DNA of 64,000 nucleotides from positions 1-64,000 of the forward strand of contig NZ_JAGEOJ010000028.1 in assembly GCF_017573505.1 (NCBI RefSeq), given 5' to 3'. How positions within the stretch are numbered: position 1 is the stretch's first letter; every line of letters starts with the position of its first letter. Source of the stretch: Actinomadura barringtoniae (GTDB lineage Bacteria > Actinomycetota > Actinomycetes > Streptosporangiales > Streptosporangiaceae). A program made the position numbers and the translations under genes. Below, in pieces: positions 19,062-26,966 of the stretch. A model generated the notes under the pieces. It had not been told where the DNA came from. It saw only the letters and a program-made list of their open reading frames with translations, and ran no database searches.

Positions 19062-19427
19062 ATGCGGATCGGTGAACTGGCCCGGCGGACCGGGGTGAGC
19101 GAGCGGTCGCTGCGCTACTACGAGCAGCAGGGGCTGCTGGTGGCCGACCGCACCTCGGGCGGCCACCGCGACTTTCCCGAGGTTGCAGTCGACCGGGTGA
19201 TCCGCATCCAGGAGCTCTTCGCGGCGGGCCTGAACAGCGCGAAGATCGCCGAGCTGCTGCCGTGCATGCGGGACGCGGACGGCGGGCCGTCGGCGATCGC
19301 CACGCCGCGGCTGACCGCCGACCTGGTCGCCGAGCGCGACCGCATCAACCGCCTGATCTCCGACCTGGTGCGTTCCCGCGACGTGCTGGACGAGGTCATC
19401 GACGCGGCGGCGATCCGCGCGCGCTGA
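19062..19427 (+). CDS. MerR-family transcriptional regulator
   Basis: Protein of 121 residues: a canonical MerR winged helix at the N-terminus (MRIGELARRTGVSERSLRYY, then EQQGLLVADRTSGGHRDF) and a dimerisation helix around residues 85-118. Only one Cys (in LLPCMRDADGG) is present, so a classical metal-binding pair is missing, and the effector is unknown. Its closest look-alikes regulate flavin or oxidoreductase genes. No obvious divergent target adjoins it; the convergent neighbour is a MarR gene. Confidence 0.9.
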   Translation: MRIGELARRTGVSERSLRYYEQQGLLVADRTSGGHRDFPEVAVDRVIRIQELFAAGLNSAKIAELLPCMRDADGGPSAIATPRLTADLVAERDRINRLISDLVRSRDVLDEVIDAAAIRAR

Positions 19428-19460
19428 TCCGGCCTCGGCAGTCGCTCGTAGCGGTCTGCC

Positions 19461-19895
19461 TCAGCGGTCGGTGTCGGCCGCCAACTCGAACGCCGCCTGA
19501 TTGATCTTCTTGAGCGCGCTGATCAGGTGCGCTCGTTCCTCGCCGGTCAGGGACGCGGTGACCTGCTCTTCCAGGCGCCGCCGGTCCTGCTCGACCGGCT
19601 CTCTCAGGTCGCGTCCCGCATCGGTGAGCCAGAGGCGGACGAGCCGGTTGTCCTTGTCGTCGCGGCGGCGGGTGAGCAGCCCGGCGGCCGACATCCGGGT
19701 CGCCATCTTCACCACGGTCGGCGTGGTCACGTGCAGGGCCGTGGCGATCTCGCCGGGCGTGCTGCCGTCGCGTTCCCACAGCACCGCGAGCAGGTGGTTC
19801 TGGCCCTCGTGCAGCCCGTGGCGGCGCATCGCCCCGTCGGCCAGCGCGCGCAGCAGCTTGTTGGTGTGGCCGTGCAGGTCGAGGAACTCGGGCAT
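19461..19895 (-). CDS. MarR-family transcriptional regulator
   Basis: Protein of 144 residues with the MarR winged helix: GEIATALHVTTPTVVKMATR as recognition region, then LLTRRRDDKDNRLVRLWLTD as wing. It is divergent from an NAD(P)-binding protein gene 97 bases away, and the intergenic region holds three copies of a CGGCTAA motif. It is probably a repressor of itself and that neighbour, responding to a small phenolic or reactive compound. Confidence 0.92.
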   Translation of the reverse strand: MPEFLDLHGHTNKLLRALADGAMRRHGLHEGQNHLLAVLWERDGSTPGEIATALHVTTPTVVKMATRMSAAGLLTRRRDDKDNRLVRLWLTDAGRDLREPVEQDRRRLEEQVTASLTGEERAHLISALKKINQAAFELAADTDR

Positions 19896-19919
19896 CGTGG
19901 GGTCTCCGGCAGATCGATT

Positions 19920-19975
19920 GACGGCTAATCATTTACCGGCTAACGTTCTGCTCCGAAAGTCGCTAGACGGCTAAT
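19920..19975. promoter_or_regulatory. MarR/NmrA intergenic repeats
   Basis: GACGGCTAAT occurs at 19920-19929 and again at 19966-19975; ACCGGCTAAC lies between them at 19935-19944. All three are in the same orientation, spaced 15 and 31 bases apart, and cover the probable promoters of both divergent genes. Confidence 0.45.
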
Positions 19976-19992
19976 GAGTCTTGAGGAGTCCG

Positions 19993-20850
19993 ATGATACT
20001 GGTCACCGGCGCCACCGGAAGCATCGGCGGCGCGGTCACGCGCCTGCTGGACGCCGCCGGCGCCTCCGTCCGCGTCCTGGTCCGCGATCCCGCCCGCGCG
20101 GCGGCGCTTCCCGAACGTGCCGAACGCGTCGTCGCCGACCTGTCCGATCCCGCGACGCTGGCCCCCGCCTTCGAGGGCGCCGCCAAGCTGTTCCTGCTCA
20201 CCCCGGGCATCGGCACCGACATGGCCGCCAGCGCGGTCGCCGCCGCCCAGGCCGCGGGCGTCGGCCACATCGTGCTGCTGTCGTCCACCAACGTGCTCGG
20301 CGACCCGGTGTCGGCGATGGGGCGCTGGCATCACGAACGCGAGGAGATCGTCCGCGCCTCGGGCATCCCCGCCACGATCCTGCGCCCGGACGGGTTCATG
20401 ACCAATGCCCTCCAGTGGGCGGGCACCATCCGCGAGGGCGGGTACGTGTTCGACCCGCTCGGGCCCGGCCGCATCGCGGTGATCGACACCGCCGACATCG
20501 CGGCCGTGGCCGCGCTCGTCCTCACCGAGGACGGCCACCAGGGCCAGGAGTACGCCCTGACCGGCGGCGAGGCGCTCACCGTGGCCGAGCAGGTCGCGGC
20601 CATCTCGGCGGCGATCGGCCGCGACCTGAAGGTGCGCCCGGCGGGGACGCCCGAGGAGGCGGTCCGGGCGCGCTTTCCCTCCGGGGCGCCGCCCGTGCTC
20701 GCCGAGGCGCTCATCGACGCGATCGAACGGGTGCGCGCCGCCCCCGAAGGGCTGCGCACCGACACTTTCGAGCGCCTGGTCGGGCGCCCGCCGGTGACGT
20801 TCGCGGACTGGTGCGCCCGCAACGCCGGGGCGTTCGCGGGCGCCGCCTGA
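19993..20850 (+). CDS. NmrA/NAD(P)H-binding atypical short-chain dehydrogenase
   Basis: Protein of 285 residues. The Rossmann motif VTGATGSIGGAV is at residues 5-16, LLSSTNVLGD follows, and the C-terminal half binds substrate (FADWCARNAGAF). There is no clear YxxxK pair, as in NmrA or quinone-reductase-like members such as QorB that sense redox state or reduce quinones. TGAGGAG lies six bases before the ATG at 19993. MarR control through the shared promoter is likely. The stop abuts, without a gap, the stop of the opposing sigma gene. Confidence 0.88.
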   Translation: MILVTGATGSIGGAVTRLLDAAGASVRVLVRDPARAAALPERAERVVADLSDPATLAPAFEGAAKLFLLTPGIGTDMAASAVAAAQAAGVGHIVLLSSTNVLGDPVSAMGRWHHEREEIVRASGIPATILRPDGFMTNALQWAGTIREGGYVFDPLGPGRIAVIDTADIAAVAALVLTEDGHQGQEYALTGGEALTVAEQVAAISAAIGRDLKVRPAGTPEEAVRARFPSGAPPVLAEALIDAIERVRAAPEGLRTDTFERLVGRPPVTFADWCARNAGAFAGAA

Positions 20851-21726
20851 TCAGTGGTCGAGGAAGGCGACGTCGAGGCGGCTCAGCCGGTCGGGGTCGG
20901 CGAGGATGTCGATGGCGGCGATCTTGCCGTCGGCGATGGTGAAGCACAGCACCGACTGCGGCACGCCGTCGTCGGTGCTGACCACGCCTGCGGAGCCGTT
21001 CACCAGCGCCGGGTGCGCGGCGTAGGTGCTGGCGAACCTGCTGAACGACAGCGCCTGACCGGCCACGGCCTTCCGTCCGCGGATCACCCGCATCGCGCCG
21101 GTGTCGGCGCGCAGCACCACCTCCGGGTCCAGCAGCGCGACCAGTGACTCCAGGTCGCCGCCGCGCGCGGCGGCGATGAAGGCGTCGACGACGTGGCGCT
21201 GGGTCGCCAGGTCCGCGTCGGGTTCCGGGGCTGTGCCCTGCACCCGGCGGCGGGCGCGGCTGGCCAGCTGGCGTGCCGCGGCGGGGGAGCGGCCGACCAC
21301 CGAGGCGATGTCGTCGTAGGGCAGCGCGAACATGTCGTGCAGGACGAACGCCAGCCGTTCGGCGGGCGCGAGGGTCTGCAGCACGACCAGGAGGGCCAGA
21401 CCGACCGAGTCGGCGACCACGGCCTCCTGTTCGGGGTCGATCCCCTCTTCCCAGCTGATGATGGGGTCGGGCATGTGCACGTCCAGCGGATCCTCGCGCC
21501 GCGCCACCCGGGAGCGGAGCATGTCCAGGCACACGCGCCCGACCACCGTGGTCAGCCAGCCGCCCAGGTTCTCCACCTCGTCGGCGTCGGAACGGCTGAG
21601 CCGCAGCCACGCCTCCTGGACGGCGTCGTCGGCCTCGGTGAGCGATCCGAGCATCCGGTAGGCGACCGACTTCAGCCGGGCCCGATGGGCCTCGAACCGG
21701 TCGGCGAGAAAATCGACGTCGTTCAT
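20851..21726 (-). CDS. ECF sigma factor with SnoaL-like C-terminal domain (SigJ/ECF41-like)
   Basis: Protein of 291 residues. Region 2 is near the N-terminus (VAYRMLGSLTEADDAVQEAW), region 4 is in the middle (LPYDDIASVVGRSPAAARQL), and the last about 120 residues form a SnoaL/NTF2-like domain (DAFIAAARGGDLESLVALLD). In this group the fused tail replaces a separate anti-sigma factor and modulates activity. Start chosen at the ATG at 21726 rather than GTG at 21735. It lies downstream of, and in the same direction as, the FAD oxidase gene, a frequent type of target. Confidence 0.92.
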   Translation of the reverse strand: MNDVDFLADRFEAHRARLKSVAYRMLGSLTEADDAVQEAWLRLSRSDADEVENLGGWLTTVVGRVCLDMLRSRVARREDPLDVHMPDPIISWEEGIDPEQEAVVADSVGLALLVVLQTLAPAERLAFVLHDMFALPYDDIASVVGRSPAAARQLASRARRRVQGTAPEPDADLATQRHVVDAFIAAARGGDLESLVALLDPEVVLRADTGAMRVIRGRKAVAGQALSFSRFASTYAAHPALVNGSAGVVSTDDGVPQSVLCFTIADGKIAAIDILADPDRLSRLDVAFLDH

Positions 21727-21793
21727 CGGCCACACCCCTCGTTCACGGTCTCCATCTAGATGACGGATGGGGCGCGGCCGATGTGACCGGCGA

Positions 21794-23158
21794 TCAGGCC
21801 GGGCGGATGTTGCGGTTGAAGCGGAAGCGGTTCTGCGGGTCGTAGGCGGCCTTGAGGACCGACAGGCGCTCGTAGGTCCCGGGGTCGTAGCCGCCCCGGG
21901 TCTGGGCCTCGTCGGCGTCCTGGCCGTAGCCGTAGATGAAGTTGAGGTTCTGGCCGACCGTCCAGGGCGCCAGGGCCTGGCGTATTAGGGCGAAGCGTTC
22001 GCGGACCTCGTCGGGGCCGTCTCCGCCGGGTCCGTGCCCGCTGATGATCCGGACGATGTACTCGGCGTCGCGGTGGTCCACCGCGACCTGCGCCGGGCCG
22101 CGCTTGCGCAGCGCGCCGCCGAGGTGGCGGATGTCGGTGACGACCGGGACCGGCGAGTCCGGACCGGCCGCCTTGAGCAGGGCGTGCAGCGTGTCGGGGG
22201 TGAGGTCGCCGAGCAGCGCGTTGGTCGCGGCGTAGGCGTGCGGGTCGGCGGGGTCGCTGTGGATGGTCTCGCTCTCGCTGTACGGCATGGAGCGCAGATC
22301 GTCCTTGATGCGGTCGCCGACGGCCCGCAGCGGCGCGACCAGGCGCTCGCCCTCCTCGGCCGGGCCGTTGTAGGCGATCCGGAACGAGGCGACGTAGCGT
22401 CCGCGCAGCGGCGGCGGGAGCTGCGGCAGGTCGGGGAAGCCGATCATGGTGACCGACGAGGTGAGCTCGTCGGGCGCCCCGGCGGTCAGCCGCCGCCACG
22501 CCTCCAGGGCCTCCTCGATGAGCGGGGTGTCGAAGATCAGCTGGCCCCCGTACACGGTGGCGACCGGGACGAGTTCCAGCTCCAGGGCGGTCACGACGCC
22601 GAAGTTGCCGCCCGTGCCGAGGACGGCGCCGAACAGCTCGTCGCCCGGCTCCAGGCGGCGCAGCCTCGCGTCGGCGGTGACGATCTCGATGGCGCGGACA
22701 TGGTCGGCGGCGTAGCCGAACTGCCGGGCCAGGATCCCGACGCCGCCGCCCAGGGTGTAGCCGACCACGCCGACCGAGGGCGAGGACCCGTTGAGCGGCG
22801 CCAGCCCGTACGCGGCGGCCGCCTCGATCAGGGCGCCCGCGCGGACCCCGGCGCCGATGCGGCCCACGCGCGCCTCGGGGTCGATCTCCACCCCGTCAAG
22901 GCGCCGGGTGCCGATCAGCACGCCGTCCTCGCCGGTGGCGACCGAGAGCCCGTGGCCGGTCGCCTGCACGGCCACCGGCAGCCCGTTGTTCGCCGCGTAC
23001 TCGACGGCGAGGCGGACGTCCTCGGCATCGGCCGCACCGGCGATCAGCGCCGGCCGGTGGGCATACGCGGTCTGGAAGCCGGAGATCTCCTCGTCGTAGC
23101 CCGCGTCGCCGGGTCGGAAGATCGGACCGGTGAAGGTGTCGAGTGCGATGTCGTTCAT
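21794..23158 (-). CDS. FAD-binding oxidoreductase, berberine-bridge (PCMH) type
   Basis: Protein of 454 residues. The N-terminal PP-type FAD domain includes VAVQATGHGLSVATGEDGVL, whose His aligns with the covalent FAD-linking His. GYTLGGGVGILARQFGYAAD follows, and the C-terminal BBE motif YGYGQDADEAQTRGGYDPGT, then YDPQNRFRFNRNI, is complete. The second linking Cys of bicovalent members is not present at the usual place (SPSVGVVGYTLGG), so attachment is at most single. Such enzymes oxidise alcohols, sugars or alkaloid-like compounds. It is divergent from a TetR/DUF4865 pair. Confidence 0.9.
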   Translation of the reverse strand: MNDIALDTFTGPIFRPGDAGYDEEISGFQTAYAHRPALIAGAADAEDVRLAVEYAANNGLPVAVQATGHGLSVATGEDGVLIGTRRLDGVEIDPEARVGRIGAGVRAGALIEAAAAYGLAPLNGSSPSVGVVGYTLGGGVGILARQFGYAADHVRAIEIVTADARLRRLEPGDELFGAVLGTGGNFGVVTALELELVPVATVYGGQLIFDTPLIEEALEAWRRLTAGAPDELTSSVTMIGFPDLPQLPPPLRGRYVASFRIAYNGPAEEGERLVAPLRAVGDRIKDDLRSMPYSESETIHSDPADPHAYAATNALLGDLTPDTLHALLKAAGPDSPVPVVTDIRHLGGALRKRGPAQVAVDHRDAEYIVRIISGHGPGGDGPDEVRERFALIRQALAPWTVGQNLNFIYGYGQDADEAQTRGGYDPGTYERLSVLKAAYDPQNRFRFNRNIRPA

Positions 23159-23239
23159 GACTCCATGCTGTCCCGGCCCCTCTCATAAGTCCAAGACATG
23201 ATCCTTCTTGCCTCCAGAAGCAATGCTTATGCACGGACT

Positions 23240-23257
23240 GTAGATACTAGTAGGTAC
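23240..23257. promoter_or_regulatory. Putative TetR operator overlapping the regulator's own start
   Basis: An 18-base palindrome with two mismatched pairs is centred on TACTAGTA (23245-23252), two bases before the ATG at 23259. No ribosome site fits between, so the transcript may be leaderless and repressed directly by the product. Confidence 0.4.
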
Positions 23258-23258
23258 A

Positions 23259-23828
23259 ATGATCTCCGTGGACACCTCCGAACGGCTCATAGAGACCACC
23301 CGCGACCTGCTGTGGGAGCGCGGCTACGTCGGCACCAGCCCCAAGGCCATCCAGCAGCGTTCGGGCATCGGCCAGGGCAGCATGTACCACCACTTCGACG
23401 GCAAACCGGATCTGGCGCTCGCCGCGATCACCCGTACCGCCGAAGAGCTCCGCGCCCAGGCCGAGGCCGAGCTCACCGGGCCCGGCACGGCGGTCGAGCG
23501 CGTGGCGGCCTACCTGCGCCGCGAACGCGAGGTCCTGCGCGGCTGCCCGGTCGGCCGCCTCACCCAGGACCCGGACGTGATGGCCGACCCGACCCTTCGC
23601 GGCCCGGTCCAGGAGACGTTCGCCTGGATCCGCTCGCGCATCACCGACGTGCTGAACGAGGGCCGCGAGCGCGGCGAGGTCGACGCGGTCCTGGACCCGG
23701 TCGCCACCGCCGCCACGGTCGTCGCGGTCCTCCAGGGCGGCTACGTCCTGGCCCGCGCCGCCGGCTCGGTCGAGCCGTTCACCCAGGCCATCGACGGTGT
23801 CCTCGGCCTGCTCACGCCGCGCGCCTAG
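23259..23828 (+). CDS. TetR-family transcriptional regulator
   Basis: Protein of 189 residues. The HTH spans about residues 10-55 (GYVGTSPKAIQQRSGIGQGS, then MYHHFDGKPDLAL), and the C-terminal domain contains LRGCPVGRLTQDPDVMADPT, a TetR_C_6/YcdC-like feature. It sits between the divergent FAD oxidase and the co-directional DUF4865 gene (ten bases apart) and probably controls both. A GTG nine bases downstream is an alternative start. Confidence 0.92.
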   Translation: MISVDTSERLIETTRDLLWERGYVGTSPKAIQQRSGIGQGSMYHHFDGKPDLALAAITRTAEELRAQAEAELTGPGTAVERVAAYLRREREVLRGCPVGRLTQDPDVMADPTLRGPVQETFAWIRSRITDVLNEGRERGEVDAVLDPVATAATVVAVLQGGYVLARAAGSVEPFTQAIDGVLGLLTPRA

Positions 23829-23838
23829 GAGCAGCGAC

Positions 23839-24450
23839 ATGTATGCGATGCAGTACGCCTTCAAGCTGCCCGCCGACTACGACATGCAGGGCCTGCGCGA
23901 GCGCGTCTCCAAGGCCATGCACACCCTCGACGAGCGCGCCGGGCTGGCGTTCAAGGCCTACATGTTCCGCGACGCCGGCGTCGACGGCTCCCCGGTCAAC
24001 GAGTACGCCTGCCTGTACCTGTGGCACGACACCACCGAGATGAGCCGTCTCCTGCTGACCGGGGACGACAGGTTCCAGAACATCATCCGCTTCTTCGGCC
24101 GCCCGGCCGTCCAGCACTGGACGGGCATCGACGTCGTCACGGGCCCGGCCCGGGGCGTCGCGCCGATTCATGCCTCGCGCCGGGTGACGACGCTGCCCGT
24201 CTACGCCGATGACGAGGACGGCATGGCCTTGTCACGCGCGGTGGAGCGGGAGACCGAGGAGCTGAAGAGGCTGTCGGTACGCGAAGGGGTGCACACGGCC
24301 GCGCTGGCGGTCGATCCGAGCACGTGGCAGCTGCTGCGGGTGGTGCTGTGGGAGCATGCCGTCCCGGCCGACGAGCAGGCGACCGAACGCTATGAGGTCA
24401 TGCACGTTTCGACGCCTAGCCCTTACGGGACAGGCCTCGGCGGAGTTTGA
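23839..24450 (+). CDS. DUF4865 family protein
   Basis: Protein of 203 residues starting MYAMQYAFKLPADYDMQGLR, the typical beginning of this small uncharacterised family, which appears to be an alpha/beta barrel-like dimer resembling monooxygenase-type ABM folds. TAGGAGCAG precedes the ATG. It is co-transcribed with the TetR gene. The family is known mainly from such TetR-linked pairs next to oxidoreductases, so a role in handling a reactive compound is possible but unproved. Its last 35 bases overlap the 3' end of the opposing mannosyltransferase gene. Confidence 0.8.
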   Translation: MYAMQYAFKLPADYDMQGLRERVSKAMHTLDERAGLAFKAYMFRDAGVDGSPVNEYACLYLWHDTTEMSRLLLTGDDRFQNIIRFFGRPAVQHWTGIDVVTGPARGVAPIHASRRVTTLPVYADDEDGMALSRAVERETEELKRLSVREGVHTAALAVDPSTWQLLRVVLWEHAVPADEQATERYEVMHVSTPSPYGTGLGGV

Positions 24451-25237
24451 AGGGCATCAGGGCGGACTCCAGCTGCACGGCCAGGCTCATCTTGCTGGCG
24501 CCGTCGCGGCGTTCCTCGAAGCGGATCGGGACCTCGACGATCTTGAGGCCGCGCTTGACCGTGCGGTAGTTCATCTCGACCTGGAAGGCGTAGCCGTTGC
24601 TGGCGACGCTCGCCACGTCGATGGCGGCCAGGGTCTCGCGGCGCCAGATCTTGAAGCCCGCGGTGACGTCGCGGATGCGCATGTGCAGCAGGACGCGGAC
24701 GTAGAGGTTGGCCCAGGCCGACAGGAACTTGCGGTGCAGGGACCAGTTGTCGGCCAGCTCGCCGCCGGTCGCGTAGCGGCTGCCGATCACCACGTCGGCC
24801 TGCGTCGACAGCAGCGTGCCGAGCATCTGCGGCACGGCCTCGGGCGGGTGGGACAGGTCGGCGTCCATCTGCACGACGAACGCGGCGCCCTGCTCCAGGG
24901 CGTGGCCGATGCCGGCGACGTAGGCGCGGCCGAGGCCGTCCTTGGTGGTGCGGTGCAGGACCGAGAGCCGGTCGGCGCCGTACTGCTCGGCGGCCAGGCG
25001 CTCGGCGAGCTCGCCGGTGCCGTCGGGCGAGGAGTCATCCACGACGAGGACGCGCAGGCCCGGCATCGGCAGCGCGAACAGGGCCGCCAGGATGGTCGGC
25101 AGGTTCTCGGCCTCGTTGTAGGTCGGCATCACCACCGTGACGGCCTCCGACGCCCACGGGTCGGGCAGCCGTACGGCATCGGCCGCCCGCGCCGCGACCC
25201 CCTCGGGCGCGGCCGTCATCGCGTCACGTTCGATCAT
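24416..25237 (-). CDS. Polyprenol-phosphate mannosyltransferase (Ppm1/Dpm1-like, GT2)
   Basis: Protein of 273 residues of the GT-A fold. VVMPTYNEAENLPTIL is at residues 35-50, and the metal-binding Asp125-x-Asp127 sits in QMDADLSHPPE. It is expected to transfer mannose from GDP-mannose to a polyprenyl phosphate at the cytoplasmic membrane face, supplying donors for O-mannosylation and lipoglycans. The apolipoprotein N-acyltransferase domain fused to it in mycobacteria is absent. Start codon uncertain: ATG at 25237 or 25219. Its product would feed GT39-type enzymes like those at 39301 and 41443. Confidence 0.93.
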   Translation of the reverse strand: MIERDAMTAAPEGVAARAADAVRLPDPWASEAVTVVMPTYNEAENLPTILAALFALPMPGLRVLVVDDSSPDGTGELAERLAAEQYGADRLSVLHRTTKDGLGRAYVAGIGHALEQGAAFVVQMDADLSHPPEAVPQMLGTLLSTQADVVIGSRYATGGELADNWSLHRKFLSAWANLYVRVLLHMRIRDVTAGFKIWRRETLAAIDVASVASNGYAFQVEMNYRTVKRGLKIVEVPIRFEERRDGASKMSLAVQLESALMPFKLRRGLSRKG

Positions 25238-25342
25238 GGGATCCGTTCCGGTGTCGGCGCTGCTCTCCGTCGAGATCAAGCCTAGCCGTAGCCGATCAGA
25301 CCCGGAGCGCGAGCGCACCGGCGGGGAGTAAGGTCGGCGATC

Positions 25343-25966
25343 ATGACCGAGACCGCCACGCGCGAGGCTTATGACGGCCTCGCCGACACCTATGCCGAGC
25401 TCTTCACGACCGCATTCGAGGGCAACCCGCTGGACCGGGGGATGCACGACGCGTTCGCCGAGCTCGTCACCGGGGCCATCGCCGACCTGGGGTGCGGCCC
25501 CGGGCGCGTGACCGCCTACCTGCACTCGCGCGGGCTGGACGTCTTCGGCATGGACCTGTCGCCGCGCATGGTGACGCTGGCCCGCCAGGCCTACCCGGAC
25601 CTGCGGTTCGAGCAGGGGTCGATGACCGGCGTTCCGGTCGAGGACGCCTCGCTGGGCGGGATCGTCGCGCGCTACTCGGTCATCCACACGCAGCCGGAGG
25701 AGCTTCCGGTGATCTTCGCGGAGTTCGCCCGGGTCCTCGCGCCGGGCGGGCATCTGCTGATCTCCTTCTACGCCCATGACGGCGCGGAGCTGGCGGAGCC
25801 GTTCGACCACAAGGTCACCCGCGCCTACAGGCTGTCGCCCGACGGCGTCGCGGGGCTGCTGGCCGAGGCCGGGCTGAAGGAGATCGCGCGGCTCGAACGG
25901 CAGCCGAACGAGGGCGAGCGGTTCCTGCAGGGGTGCCTGCTGCTCCGCAAGGACCCCGCCGTCTAG
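25343..25966 (+). CDS. Class I SAM-dependent methyltransferase
   Basis: Protein of 207 residues. SAM-binding motif I is IADLGCGPGRVTAYL (about residues 46-60), the acidic loop is GMDLSPRMV, and IVARYSVIHTQPEELPVIFA follows. Methyltransf_25/11-type fold; the acceptor is unknown. The stop codon lies within a 23-base palindrome that precedes the WYL regulator gene, so the two may be co-regulated. Confidence 0.92.
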   Translation: MTETATREAYDGLADTYAELFTTAFEGNPLDRGMHDAFAELVTGAIADLGCGPGRVTAYLHSRGLDVFGMDLSPRMVTLARQAYPDLRFEQGSMTGVPVEDASLGGIVARYSVIHTQPEELPVIFAEFARVLAPGGHLLISFYAHDGAELAEPFDHKVTRAYRLSPDGVAGLLAEAGLKEIARLERQPNEGERFLQGCLLLRKDPAV

Positions 25967-25984
25967 GACGGAAACCGTCCTAGA
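25962..25984. promoter_or_regulatory. Palindrome TCTAGGACGG-AAA-CCGTCCTAGA
   Basis: Perfect 10-base arms around AAA, overlapping the methyltransferase stop. It begins 42 bases upstream of the WYL gene start. The GGAC...GTCC core is shared with the palindrome before the WYL gene at 63139, so an operator is more likely than a terminator (no T-run follows). Confidence 0.5.
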
Positions 25985-25990
25985 TGCCGG

Positions 25991-26000
25991 GGATACTGGG
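25991..26000 (+). promoter_or_regulatory. Conserved GGATACTGGG element before a WYL gene
   Basis: The same ten bases occur at 63125-63134 before another WYL gene, each four bases from the start codon (GGATACTGGG-ATC-ATG; GGATACTGGG-GTAG-GTG). The GATACT core resembles a -10 element, implying a very short or absent leader. Confidence 0.45.
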
Positions 26001-26003
26001 ATC

Positions 26004-26966
26004 ATGGCGGACACCCCGGCGCGGCTCTTCAGCCTCCTGTCGCTGCTGCAGACCCCGCGCGAATGGGCCGGCAGCGAGCTCGCCGAGCGGCTCGGCGTCA
26101 CCTCGCGCACGATCCGGCGCGACATCGACCGGCTGCGCGAGCTGGGCTACCCGGTCGAGGCGACGATGGGGCCCGAGGGCGGATACCGCCTGGTCGCGGG
26201 CGCCGCGCTGCCTCCGCTGCTGCTGGACGACGAGGAGGCGGTGGCGATCACGGTGGGGCTGCGCACCGCCGCCGGGAACGCGGTGGAGGGCATCGGCGAG
26301 GCGTCGGTACGGGCGCTGGCCAAGCTGGAGCAGGTCCTGCCGTCGCGGCTGCGCCGCCGGGTGAGCGTGCTGAACACCGCCACCGTGGCGATGCCCACCT
26401 CGGAGGGGCCGCGCGTGGACCCCGATGTCCTGGCGCTGGTCGCGGCGGCCGCCACCAACCGGGAACGGCTGCGGTTCGCCTACGCCGGCGCCGACGGGAC
26501 CGGGAGCCGCCGCCTGGTGGAGCCCTACCGGCTCGTCGCGACGGGCCGCCGCTGGTATCTGGTCGCCTACGACAACGAGCGCGACGACTGGCGGATCTTC
26601 CGGGTGGACCGCGTGCGCGAGCCGCATCCGACCGGCCAGCGCTACCAGCCCCGGGGTATGCCCGAGGAGGACGCGGCCGCGTTCGTCGCGAGCAAGATGT
26701 ACGCCGGGCTGCCCACCTACACCGCGACGGTGACCCTGCACGCCCCGGCCGAGCAGATGAAGCTCAGGCTCGGCGAGGACGCCGGTGTCATCACGCCGAT
26801 CGACGAGAGCACCTGCCGGCTGGACGGGCACGCCGACACGGTCGCGTGGCTGGCGTCGCGGCTGCTGATGCTCGGCTGCGAGTTCGAGGTCCACGAGCCG
26901 CCCGAGCTGCGGCGGTATCTGCGCGACACGGCCGGGCGCGCCGAACGTGCCGCCCATGGTTCTTAG
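26004..26966 (+). CDS. WYL-domain transcriptional regulator
   Basis: Protein of 320 residues. N-terminal winged helix (AERLGVTSRTIRRDIDRLRE), central WYL domain (GRRWYLVAYDNERDDWRIFR) and C-terminal WCX region. Length is normal for the family, without the Gly-rich insert of the paralogue at 2716. It ends in an ATTCTTAG context where its stop overlaps the opposing TetR stop by four bases. Preceded by a palindrome and a GGATACTGGG element. Target genes are unclear; the methyltransferase upstream or itself are likely. Confidence 0.92.
   Translation: MADTPARLFSLLSLLQTPREWAGSELAERLGVTSRTIRRDIDRLRELGYPVEATMGPEGGYRLVAGAALPPLLLDDEEAVAITVGLRTAAGNAVEGIGEASVRALAKLEQVLPSRLRRRVSVLNTATVAMPTSEGPRVDPDVLALVAAAATNRERLRFAYAGADGTGSRRLVEPYRLVATGRRWYLVAYDNERDDWRIFRVDRVREPHPTGQRYQPRGMPEEDAAAFVASKMYAGLPTYTATVTLHAPAEQMKLRLGEDAGVITPIDESTCRLDGHADTVAWLASRLLMLGCEFEVHEPPELRRYLRDTAGRAERAAHGS

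Noticed and set aside
17927..19063. Long N-terminal extension of the thioesterase frame
   Set aside because: The extension lies antisense to the recombinase gene and has shadow composition; the ATG at 17926 gives the normal family length.
17984..19427. Integrated prophage or conjugative element around the recombinase
   Set aside because: Neighbouring genes are ordinary chromosomal types, with no phage genes, tRNA or duplicated end sequence visible.
25962..25984. Palindrome as a terminator of the methyltransferase gene
   Set aside because: No T-rich tract follows and a similar palindrome precedes another WYL gene, so an operator is the better reading.
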